The position numbers and the translations under genes were made by a program. A stretch of DNA of 20,208 nucleotides, from positions 1-20,208 of IMG/VR virus record IMGVR_UViG_3300045144_000057; one strand, 5' to 3'. Shown here piece by piece: positions 12,395 to 18,451 of this stretch. Source of the stretch: a virus. Every line of letters starts with the position of its first letter. Position 1 is the first letter of the stretch. Under the pieces are notes generated by a model that searched no databases, was not told where the DNA came from, and saw nothing but the letters and a program-made list of their open reading frames with translations.

Positions 12395-14329
12395 TTAAGC
12401 TACCTTCAAAATCGTAAAAATGCAACAACCTTCGCTGCCCATTATACTTTCATTTCCCCCGCTATTTTGATAAACTTTAATATATAATGTGTCTGATGTT
12501 GTTAAACTTACAAGACCTGAAACAGCCATCGGTGTATAAGTGCCAGCCGCCGCACTTTGATAAAAAGTTGCCACTCCCTGTTCGGTATTTTTATAAATTC
12601 TTACAACATAAAGCTTATTAGCATCAGTATTTTTCCAAGTAATAGTTGAAGTTATAAAATAATTCCCATTAGTAAGTGGAGTAAAACCGCCTGTTGAGGT
12701 ATTAAACTCGCCCAAAACATCATATTCCGAATTAAACACCACTGTTGTATAGGTTGAATGTGAAATTGTTTGGTCGCCAGAAAGTGAACCTTGGGCTTGG
12801 CTTTGTCTTGGAAAGCTCACCGCACCCTCGCTTCCGTGGATTTGTATTGCTGTTCTTGTTGTTCCGCCATCATTAATTCTTACAAGAATATCGCTATTTT
12901 GTGTTCCTAAATTATCTATATATGCCGTAGTTCCATCAAAATAGACCTCCAAATCCTGCCCTGTTCCAAAACGAATTTTTTCACTATCCAACATTTGGAT
13001 TTCATCAATATATCCTATGCCATCAATATACAAATCTTTCCATTCTTTTGCACTTGAACCTAAATCGTCGGTATTATCTGTGTCTGAAATTAATGTCGTA
13101 TTTATTGCTACACTGCTTAAATTATCAAGTTGTTGTGTTGCACCTGTCCCGCCTCCAGAAGACCATACCAGCGCACCCTCACTATCGTCCCACATTAAAA
13201 ACCTATCCGCATTAGGGTCTGCTGGAAATACACTATCACTTCCAGTTACTCCGTGGGTTGTATTATGAGATGGAACAGAGGTTAAATAACTATTTGTATC
13301 TAATCCGAGTGTTCCAGAAGTTACTTTTAAAATACCATTTCCTGTTACAGCTCCACCAGTGAATGTTTGTGGGGTGGTCTGGTCAAGATGTAGAGATACT
13401 GGGTCTGTTTCAGAAGTTAAATAACTATTTGTATCAATAGCCAACGTTCCATTGCTTCCAGAGGTTTTAACAAATCCGTCTATAGTGTGTGAATTTAATT
13501 TTAATGCGCCATTTACTTGTAGTTGGTTAGTGGCTGGATTATAAATAAAACCGCCATTATTACTTGAACCAGCAAAGGTTAAATAGGAAAGGTAATTGGT
13601 TGTAATACCGCCAAAAATTAAGTTATTCATTTCGTTATAACTTCCAATATGGACGGGTCTATAAAATACATTTTGATTTGATGCTAATTCATAATAAACA
13701 GTCCCATCAATCCCCAAATCAACACCAGTTTCACCCTCTATTGAATAGGCGTTTAATCCTCCCAAAGTAATTTCTCTTATGATAACACTGTTATCTGTTG
13801 AATTTCCAACATCTGTTACTGCCTGCAATGAAGCCACTGGAACACTTCCAGCAGTAATATTTCCATCAGCATCTGTTTGCAAATATCCTGCCCCATATCC
13901 AGAAAAGACAATCGTCCCGTCTGTATTTATCGTAACAAAATTGTGGTTATTAGACCTCAAATTGAGTGGATGATTTGAAACTGCCCCAACAATTGCGCTA
14001 TATGGTTCATTAATAATATCACAACCATTTATAATTTCTAAATTATTTTCAGTTTCTCTAACTACAAAATAAGGATTTAATTCGTCTGTATTAGCAATAG
14101 ATAAAACGGGATTTATAGAAATAGTGCTTTCAACGTTTCCAATTGTTGCCCCCTTTACAAACGGAATTTTTGCAGATGTAGTTGAACTTCCGTCTTTATG
14201 AATTGAAAGGGGATCGGTTTCAGAATATACGCTTGCTGTCCCAATTATAGATATGTCTATTGGCTGTGATGTTCCTACATTTACATCTATGTTTTCTTTT
14301 TCAGATATTTCTACTTCTATATCGGCCAT
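12395..14329 (-). CDS. Long head fibre with C1q-like tip
   Basis: A 644-residue protein. The N-terminus (ADIEVEISEKENIDVNVGTS) is a short anchoring region. The shaft is rich in Thr, Ser, Asn and Gly, with repeated phrases such as SETDP (three copies) and DTNSYLTS (two copies). The last ~130 residues (from about 511) show the C1q/TNF-like pattern: TVVFNSEYDVLGEFNTSTGG, FTPLTNGNYFITSTITWKN, VRIYKNTEQG and LTTSDTLYIKVYQNSGG. Such trimeric tips bind receptors or surface sugars. The gene lies among head and connector genes, not tail-tip genes, so it may be a fibre on the capsid or neck. It starts one base after the previous stop. Confidence 0.75.
   Translation of the reverse strand: MADIEVEISEKENIDVNVGTSQPIDISIIGTASVYSETDPLSIHKDGSSTTSAKIPFVKGATIGNVESTISINPVLSIANTDELNPYFVVRETENNLEIINGCDIINEPYSAIVGAVSNHPLNLRSNNHNFVTINTDGTIVFSGYGAGYLQTDADGNITAGSVPVASLQAVTDVGNSTDNSVIIREITLGGLNAYSIEGETGVDLGIDGTVYYELASNQNVFYRPVHIGSYNEMNNLIFGGITTNYLSYLTFAGSSNNGGFIYNPATNQLQVNGALKLNSHTIDGFVKTSGSNGTLAIDTNSYLTSETDPVSLHLDQTTPQTFTGGAVTGNGILKVTSGTLGLDTNSYLTSVPSHNTTHGVTGSDSVFPADPNADRFLMWDDSEGALVWSSGGGTGATQQLDNLSSVAINTTLISDTDNTDDLGSSAKEWKDLYIDGIGYIDEIQMLDSEKIRFGTGQDLEVYFDGTTAYIDNLGTQNSDILVRINDGGTTRTAIQIHGSEGAVSFPRQSQAQGSLSGDQTISHSTYTTVVFNSEYDVLGEFNTSTGGFTPLTNGNYFITSTITWKNTDANKLYVVRIYKNTEQGVATFYQSAAAGTYTPMAVSGLVSLTTSDTLYIKVYQNSGGNESIMGSEGCCIFTILKVA
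13281..13300 (-). repeat. 20-bp direct repeat in the fibre shaft, copy 1
   Basis: Identical to 13416-13435 on the plus strand. It encodes part of the DTNSYLTS phrase. Exact nucleotide identity indicates recent duplication or recombination within the shaft. Confidence 0.6.
13416..13435 (-). repeat. 20-bp direct repeat in the fibre shaft, copy 2
   Basis: Identical to 13281-13300, 135 bp apart and in the same frame. Unequal recombination between copies would remove 45 residues. Confidence 0.6.
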
Positions 14330-14330
14330 T

Positions 14331-14678
14331 TTAACTTAAAGTTACATCGTTTGTTATTACAAAATTTCCACGCGTAACTGTAGTTCTTTGACCACTCGTA
14401 TTCTTAAACTGAATATCATAAAAATATGTTTTTTCACTAAGTCCAGAAGTATCTGAATTATTTAATATAAAATTACTTGAACCGTTAATTGGACTTGTGT
14501 GTGTAGTTACTATCTTTTGAATAATAGCGCTTCCATCCAAATCGGATATACTATTTTTAACTGTAAAATAAACAGAAAAACCCGTAATATTTAAAGGACT
14601 TCCTGTTCCAGAATAAGCAAAATGTAAATCAAATTGTTTGTCATCTCCCCTGAACATAGATATTGTATTTCCTGCCAT
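14331..14678 (-). CDS. BppU-N-like structural protein
   Basis: A 115-residue protein whose pattern matches the N-terminal domain of baseplate upper proteins: MFRGDDKQFDLHFAYS, LNITGFSVYFTVKNSI, a Ser/Asn-rich turn, then KTYFYDIQFKNTSG and GNFVITNDVT. That domain is a beta-sandwich which attaches a fibre to the particle. Here it lies immediately before the long fibre gene, so it may be the base that mounts this fibre. The start overlaps the previous stop by one base (TAATG), indicating translational coupling. Confidence 0.68.
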   Translation of the reverse strand: MAGNTISMFRGDDKQFDLHFAYSGTGSPLNITGFSVYFTVKNSISDLDGSAIIQKIVTTHTSPINGSSNFILNNSDTSGLSEKTYFYDIQFKNTSGQRTTVTRGNFVITNDVTLS

Positions 14679-15139
14679 TATACCATCGTTTTTCCGAATC
14701 TAATCTTTCTCCCAATTAATTTCATTGATCGTTCTGCCATTTCTCTAAATTGCTGGGCTGCAGATTTATTTAATCCTCCAAGGGCCTGAATTGCTGAAAC
14801 TGTTGCTCCGCCCGTTCCTTCATCTATTCTTAATCCTTCTAATGAAACTGATTGTGCCCCTGTAGTAATTGCTGTTTGTGTTCCAGAAACGGCATATTGG
14901 CCTGCATACATATATGTCTGATCTATTAAATCTGCCTTGGCTAAATTAACAATTGAAGATTGATATTTATCATCTATGGAATTTGAACCAATTGTTTGGC
15001 CCGTAAAGTTTTCTACTTCTACACGGGCCATATTAACAATTTCTATTAAATTTCCAGAAACCCCTGCAGGGATATTTGGAAAGTTTTCAATTAAATGCGT
15101 TGCTATATCCCCAATAGTATTTAATGCGATTTCCTCCAC
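14678..15139 (-). CDS. Head-tail connector protein (gp6-like)
   Basis: A 153-residue protein, largely helical: IGDIATHLIENFPN and LIEIVNMARVEVENFTGQTI, then VNLAKADLIDQTYMYAGQYA, a Gly/Thr-rich loop and a final helix (AAQQFREMAERSMKLIGRKI) with a basic end. The helix-rich, ~150-residue layout and position downstream of the major capsid gene fit the connector (adaptor) ring that binds below the portal. The predicted start is GTG at 15139, inside the last codons of the small ORF at 15121-15225. No clear ribosome binding site supports it, so the true N-terminus may be a little shorter. Confidence 0.7.
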   Translation of the reverse strand: MEEIALNTIGDIATHLIENFPNIPAGVSGNLIEIVNMARVEVENFTGQTIGSNSIDDKYQSSIVNLAKADLIDQTYMYAGQYAVSGTQTAITTGAQSVSLEGLRIDEGTGGATVSAIQALGGLNKSAAQQFREMAERSMKLIGRKIRFGKTMV

Positions 15140-15225
15140 CTCTCTTGCAATTTAATTTTCTCTATTGTCTCAATACTATTGGTTTTTCCAATATTCCAAG
15201 ACACTTTACCTTTTTTAAATGCCAT
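15121..15225 (-). CDS. Small basic peptide (34 residues), possible homing-endonuclease remnant
   Basis: An ORF of 34 codons starting at ATG 15225: MAFKKGKVSWNIGKTNSIET, then EKIKLQERWRKSH. The FKKGKVSWNIGKT phrase resembles the basic Trp-Asn-x-Gly motif (NUMOD3-like) found near the DNA-binding part of HNH homing endonucleases. It may be a remnant of such a gene or a small basic structural peptide. It overlaps the connector start by 19 bases. A TTTATAAA box lies 20 nt upstream and there is no Shine-Dalgarno sequence, so a leaderless transcript is possible. Confidence 0.45.
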   Translation of the reverse strand: MAFKKGKVSWNIGKTNSIETIEKIKLQERWRKSH

Positions 15226-15245
15226 GATTATAAATATATATTAAA

Positions 15246-15253
15246 TTTATAAA
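15246..15253 (-). promoter_or_regulatory. TATA-like box before the connector operon
   Basis: The minus strand reads TTTATAAA, with 20 nt to the ATG at 15225. It directly follows the stop of the 15254-15484 gene. It could start a transcript for the connector, BppU-like and fibre genes. Confidence 0.4.
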
Positions 15254-15484
15254 TTACGTTCCACTAATTAAATGTACCCAGGTACTTCCGCCTGCTGATT
15301 TAATCATATAGAATTCTCCATTAACTACATCCAAAGCTATAGAACTTCCTACTCCGGTGGTTATTATGTTATTTGGAGCGCCCATATTGATTATAATGCT
15401 GTTTGGAACAGTTAATCCACTAACACCAATACCTTGTTTTAGTCCATCAACTAATCCGACTACGCTTCCATTCATTGTTGTCAT
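15254..15484 (-). CDS. Small structural protein
   Basis: A 76-residue protein: MTTMNGSVVGLVDGLKQGIG, then SIALDVVNGEFYMIKSAGGS and a short WVHLISGT end. The last half has the strand pattern seen in small phage surface or fibre-tip modules (a D-x-x-N-G-x-x-Y-x-x-x-x-x-G-G-x-x-W phrase). It directly follows the major capsid gene after a 131-base gap and has a strong AAAGGAG ribosome binding site, so it could be a minor capsid or decoration protein. Start could also be the second Met (15475). Function not recognised. Confidence 0.6.
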   Translation of the reverse strand: MTTMNGSVVGLVDGLKQGIGVSGLTVPNSIIINMGAPNNIITTGVGSSIALDVVNGEFYMIKSAGGSTWVHLISGT

Positions 15485-15535
15485 TTATTTTTTCTCCTTT
15501 TATTTAGTTATCTCGTCTATCCGATTGTCTTTAAT

Positions 15536-15544
15536 TATAAATAG
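15536..15544 (-). promoter_or_regulatory. TATA-like box in the gap after the capsid gene
   Basis: The minus strand reads TATTTATAA, about 50 nt before the ATG at 15484. It predicts a short leader that includes the AAAGGAG ribosome binding site. It follows a GC-richer stretch (about 15545-15605), the only such patch in this gap. Confidence 0.35.
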
Positions 15545-15615
15545 GGGATTTACCTTCTACCAGTTCCTCCTTTCGGGTGTGTCTGGGCTACCCCTTCACT
15601 TAAATCACTTCAGAT

Positions 15616-16479
15616 TTAGGTTGTGGTGATCTTTGCTACTGCATTTGATCTAAGTAGTTGAACATCAAATCTCCAAGTTAAACATGCTCCTTGCATATCA
15701 TAAGTTGGCAAATCAAAGTTCTCTACAGTTAAATCTCTTTTAACAGCCAAGCCATATGCCTGTGATCTGTCAATAATGTATGCGTATTTCTTGTAGGTTC
15801 CAGCTGTTGGACTTGCTTTATCATCAAATCGTACAACATTCATTCCATAGATGTTTCCCAAGAATCCTTTATTCAACATTTCTGTATTACCAGCTTTGCT
15901 GGCCTCTACAAATGTGTCGATATTTCTAAGGTCTTGAAGAACTTCGTTTCCGATAATCATATCGGTTGCGCTATAGCTGTTGTTTTCTAATGCTGCCATT
16001 GCTTCGGTGATATTCGACAAAGTTATTGCCGCTCCGCCCGCTACAGTTGTTCCTGCACCGTCAAGTGCTGTCAGTATCAATTCGTTTTCTTTTTCAGCGA
16101 ATCTTTTACCTGCTACTCTTAATTGCGCTTCAAGTATTGGAAATTGAGAGTCTTCGATCATTTCTCTGGTAATTCTAACAGCTACACCATATTTCTTTGG
16201 TGTATATGTAACTGATGAATATTCACCAGCATCCATCGAAACTTCTGCTCCTTCTCCTACTTGCCTCACATCCATTGTGTCTGGTGATTCAAGATTTACT
16301 GAAAATGAAGAACCTTGAATTTGTGCTGGTCCCCAAAATTGTGCTGCGAGTTCTCTTGGGATTAGAGCTTTCTCTATTTCCTCAATAAGAATCGGCAGGA
16401 TTAATTTAGGAATTAATAATGTTCCAGCTGTTCCGTCTTCAGTACCAATATATTCTTGAATGTGTTTTAATTCTGCCAT
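15616..16479 (-). CDS. Major capsid protein (HK97 fold)
   Basis: A 287-residue protein when started at the ATG 16479. The upstream in-frame TTG at 16497 would place the start inside the preceding gene, so the ATG one base after its stop (TAAAATG) is preferred. It has an N-arm helix (LKHIQEYIGTEDGTAGTLLI), a strand-rich E-loop region (SSFSVNLESPDTMDVRQVGE), a long spine helix (FPILEAQLRVAGKRFAEKEN) and an A-domain with a compact alpha/beta pattern (SATDMIIGNEVLQDLR). It has no N-terminal delta domain, which fits the separate scaffold product encoded upstream. Order (portal, protease/scaffold, cement, capsid) is standard. Confidence 0.9.
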   Translation of the reverse strand: MAELKHIQEYIGTEDGTAGTLLIPKLILPILIEEIEKALIPRELAAQFWGPAQIQGSSFSVNLESPDTMDVRQVGEGAEVSMDAGEYSSVTYTPKKYGVAVRITREMIEDSQFPILEAQLRVAGKRFAEKENELILTALDGAGTTVAGGAAITLSNITEAMAALENNSYSATDMIIGNEVLQDLRNIDTFVEASKAGNTEMLNKGFLGNIYGMNVVRFDDKASPTAGTYKKYAYIIDRSQAYGLAVKRDLTVENFDLPTYDMQGACLTWRFDVQLLRSNAVAKITTT

Positions 16480-16480
16480 T

Positions 16481-16936
16481 TTATGGATGTATATCAATTA
16501 AAGCATATTGATTAGAACCTGCTGCTGTTAATGCTCTCCCGAATGATTTACTTGCCATTATTCCAGCATATAAAGCACTTGGAATTGCTCCAGAAGATAT
16601 AGATTGAACTCCTTCATGTGATACTGCTTCTACAGCATTACCTTGAAGTACTGAACCTAATGTCTTAAGAATAACTGCTCCACGTGTTGCAAATGTTATT
16701 GCGTTCCCAGATGTTGCATTATTTAATGCTACACCATTAACTTTTTCAGGATCGATTACAAGTGCTACTTTAATATCACTTGTGTCGAAACTTGCTGCTT
16801 GTGAACCAACTGCATTAAATGCACCAGATGCTACTACACATTGACCCCCAGATATTGTTTCTAATGCAATACCTGTTAATGTTCTTGGGTTTCCACCATC
16901 TGCAATTATTACTGCGCCTAATGGGTTACTTGCCAT
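16481..16936 (-). CDS. Capsid cement/decoration protein (DUF2190-like)
   Basis: A 151-residue beta-rich protein: MASNPLGAVIIADGGNPRTL, then a run of Ala/Gly/Val/Thr strands, GNAITFATRGAVILKTLGSV and GNAVEAVSHEG. The phrase pattern of a Gly-Asn turn, Ala/Val strands and an EAV segment is that of DUF2190 capsid-cement proteins, which bind the outside of the capsid and stabilise it. It lies between protease/scaffold and the major capsid gene. The start overlaps the protease stop by one base (TAATG), so it is coupled to that gene and should be expressed at high level. Confidence 0.68.
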   Translation of the reverse strand: MASNPLGAVIIADGGNPRTLTGIALETISGGQCVVASGAFNAVGSQAASFDTSDIKVALVIDPEKVNGVALNNATSGNAITFATRGAVILKTLGSVLQGNAVEAVSHEGVQSISSGAIPSALYAGIMASKSFGRALTAAGSNQYALIDIHP

Positions 16937-17238
16937 TATCTAAGTTTTCGTTGAACAGTGATGGCTCCGCCCTTCAAACTTCCACAAGTCTCTATAAAAG
17001 ACATCTCTGAAGCTTCTTCGGTTTTAACCTCTTGAACAACTTCTTTAACTTCTACCTTTGCTTCTTCGTTGAATTCTTTATTAAGTTTTGCTAAAATTTC
17101 TTTTAGTAATTTATCTGTTTCAGATTCATTAACTTCTGCAATTGGTGTCTTTTCTTCTACTTTCTCTGCAGCAGATTCTATTTTTTCTGCAACAGAAACA
17201 GTTTTATTGACTTCTGTTTTTTGGTCTGCGTCTGCCAT
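16936..17238 (-). CDS. Nested scaffold-like protein (internal start of the protease gene)
   Basis: An internal ATG at 17238 (residue 224 of the protease) starts a 100-residue in-frame product: MADADQKTEVNKTVSVAEKI, continuing as an acidic, Glu/Lys/Val-rich helical chain to ITVQRKLR. The start has a strong ribosome binding site, GGGAGGAG, 5 nt upstream. The larger gene itself has no Shine-Dalgarno site. This is the lambda C/Nu3 layout, where the C-terminal part of the protease is also made alone as scaffold. The major capsid protein has no delta domain, so a separate scaffold is expected. Two products from one frame are an inference from the RBS, not shown. Confidence 0.72.
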   Translation of the reverse strand: MADADQKTEVNKTVSVAEKIESAAEKVEEKTPIAEVNESETDKLLKEILAKLNKEFNEEAKVEVKEVVQEVKTEEASEMSFIETCGSLKGGAITVQRKLR

Positions 17239-17907
17239 TGTTTCTCCTCCCTTTTCATTTGTTGTATTATTTATTTGAATATGTTTATCCCATGCTTCTT
17301 TTAATGCTACATTAAATGTAGCACTTTGATCTGCAGAGACTGCGACAAGACTTAATTCCCTAAATATAATTCCTCTTGGAATAAGTTCTCCATTTTTTTC
17401 TTCTATATCCCTAACTATTGCCCCTACACTTACAGAATTAATCCTTCCGTCTTTTATCATTTTTTTCATTGTTTCGTCCATAACATTTGCTCTAAATAGA
17501 ATATTATTTTGCATTTCATTAAATTCAGAATAAGTTACTCTTCCCATTATTGCATCTACAGAATTATTGTGATCTTTGAGCAAAGGAACACCCCCTAATG
17601 TTGGAGCAGCCAATCTTAATTCTTCTGCTAAAAATTTATGTCCGTTTGATGTAGTAGTTTCATTTATAGCAATTCCTTGTATTGAGAAATCTTCATTTTC
17701 TTTTAATTGTCCTGAAAATTCTGCAATTGGCACGAAATATTCGAGTATCATTTCTTTATTTGATTCTTGGTGTTTTCTCCATTCACTATATGCTATTGCC
17801 AATCTTTGTTTTTCGTCTGGATATTCTTTTTTCATTATTTCACTGCTCATAAATCTTGAAATATAGTTGTCTTTTGATTCTCCCTTGTTTGGTTTTGGAA
17901 TAGGCAT
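16936..17907 (-). CDS. Prohead protease with C-terminal scaffold domain
   Basis: A 323-residue protein. The first 50 residues (PIPKPNKGESKDNYISRFMS, then YPDEKQRLAIAYSEWRKHQE) form a domain often seen on phage head proteins. Residues about 52-200 are the protease: GVPLLKDHNNSVDAIMGRV (H113), GRINSVSVGAI (S158, S160) and FRELSLVAVS (E184). These fit the His/Ser catalytic arrangement of HK97-type (S78/U35) proteases. Residues 224-323 are an acidic helical scaffold region. The gene starts at a leaderless-looking ATG with TTTAAATA exactly 21 nt upstream. The enzyme cleaves scaffold and capsid N-termini during maturation. Confidence 0.85.
   Translation of the reverse strand: MPIPKPNKGESKDNYISRFMSSEIMKKEYPDEKQRLAIAYSEWRKHQESNKEMILEYFVPIAEFSGQLKENEDFSIQGIAINETTTSNGHKFLAEELRLAAPTLGGVPLLKDHNNSVDAIMGRVTYSEFNEMQNNILFRANVMDETMKKMIKDGRINSVSVGAIVRDIEEKNGELIPRGIIFRELSLVAVSADQSATFNVALKEAWDKHIQINNTTNEKGGETMADADQKTEVNKTVSVAEKIESAAEKVEEKTPIAEVNESETDKLLKEILAKLNKEFNEEAKVEVKEVVQEVKTEEASEMSFIETCGSLKGGAITVQRKLR
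17244..17251 (-). promoter_or_regulatory. Internal Shine-Dalgarno site for the nested scaffold
   Basis: The minus strand reads GGGAGGAG with a 5-nt spacer to the internal ATG at 17238. It is stronger than the signal of the full-length gene and is the main evidence for the nested product. Confidence 0.7.
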
Positions 17908-17928
17908 AATTTTATTTAATAAATTATG

Positions 17929-17938
17929 TATTTAAATA
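17929..17938 (-). promoter_or_regulatory. Archaeal-type TATA box for the protease operon
   Basis: The minus strand reads TATTTAAATA. From the TTTAAATA core there are 21 nt to the ATG at 17907, so an archaeal transcript would begin at the start codon. No -35-like TTGACA is seen at the usual bacterial distance. Confidence 0.5.
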
Positions 17939-17959
17939 TTAAGAAATTCGATATATACA

Positions 17960-18298
17960 TTATATATTTCCTTCTGTGCTATCTGTAATGAGAACTTTCT
18001 TTCTGCGCCGGGTTGTATCTGCATTTTCTCCAACTTCATTTAAATTAGGCAATCGTATTCCATGTAATTGCGCATCCGTACCCCATAATCTATTAACATG
18101 CCCGCCCCACATTAGTTGTGCTCTGCTTGGTGGTCCCCCTGAATTTGTTTCTCCATGTAACAATTGATCTTTCCATTCACCGATTACTGGAACACTTTCT
18201 TTATCTATAGCACTTTCTCCTATATCCGAGAATACTTCTATATCCCCTATATTTCTCATGGAAACTATTCTTTGTTTTCCATTAATTATCTTAACCAT
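17960..18298 (-). CDS. Unknown protein between portal and protease
   Basis: A 112-residue soluble protein: MVKIINGKQRIVSMRNIGDI, then ESVPVIGEWKDQLLHGETNS, a Gly/Pro turn (SGGPPSRAQLMWGGHVNRLW) and a basic end (TTRRRKKVLITDSTEGN). There is no membrane segment, signal or recognised catalytic motif. It overlaps the previous gene by 8 bases, and an AGAGGA sequence sits about 12 nt upstream of the ATG. The conserved-looking Trp/His/Gly turn and the place between portal and protease suggest a head-assembly or DNA-packaging accessory, but I cannot name the family. Confidence 0.7.
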   Translation of the reverse strand: MVKIINGKQRIVSMRNIGDIEVFSDIGESAIDKESVPVIGEWKDQLLHGETNSGGPPSRAQLMWGGHVNRLWGTDAQLHGIRLPNLNEVGENADTTRRRKKVLITDSTEGNI

Positions 18299-18446
18299 AA
18301 ATTAGCATTTCCTCTTTAAATTTCTCTATTTTATCTTGCATCCTCTTGACACATTCACCACATGCCCAATGATTTCCTATTAAACATATTGCTTCTCTAC
18401 CACATTTCTCATAATTTACACATTTTGGACGTTCTTTTATATTCAT
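18291..18446 (-). CDS. Small cysteine-rich (zinc-binding) protein
   Basis: A 51-residue protein when started at ATG 18446. The earlier in-frame ATG at 18479 would lie inside the portal gene. A GGATAAGG sequence a few bases upstream supports the later start. It has the cysteine pattern C-x5-C-x5-C, then C-x2-C: CVNYEKC-GREAI-C and HWACGECVKRM. This is a likely zinc ribbon or treble-clef knuckle, often DNA- or protein-binding. A helical, charged end follows (QDKIEKFKEEMLI). It lies directly after the portal gene, so a role in portal or packaging assembly is possible. Confidence 0.65.
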   Translation of the reverse strand: MNIKERPKCVNYEKCGREAICLIGNHWACGECVKRMQDKIEKFKEEMLIYG

Positions 18447-18451
18447 TTGCC

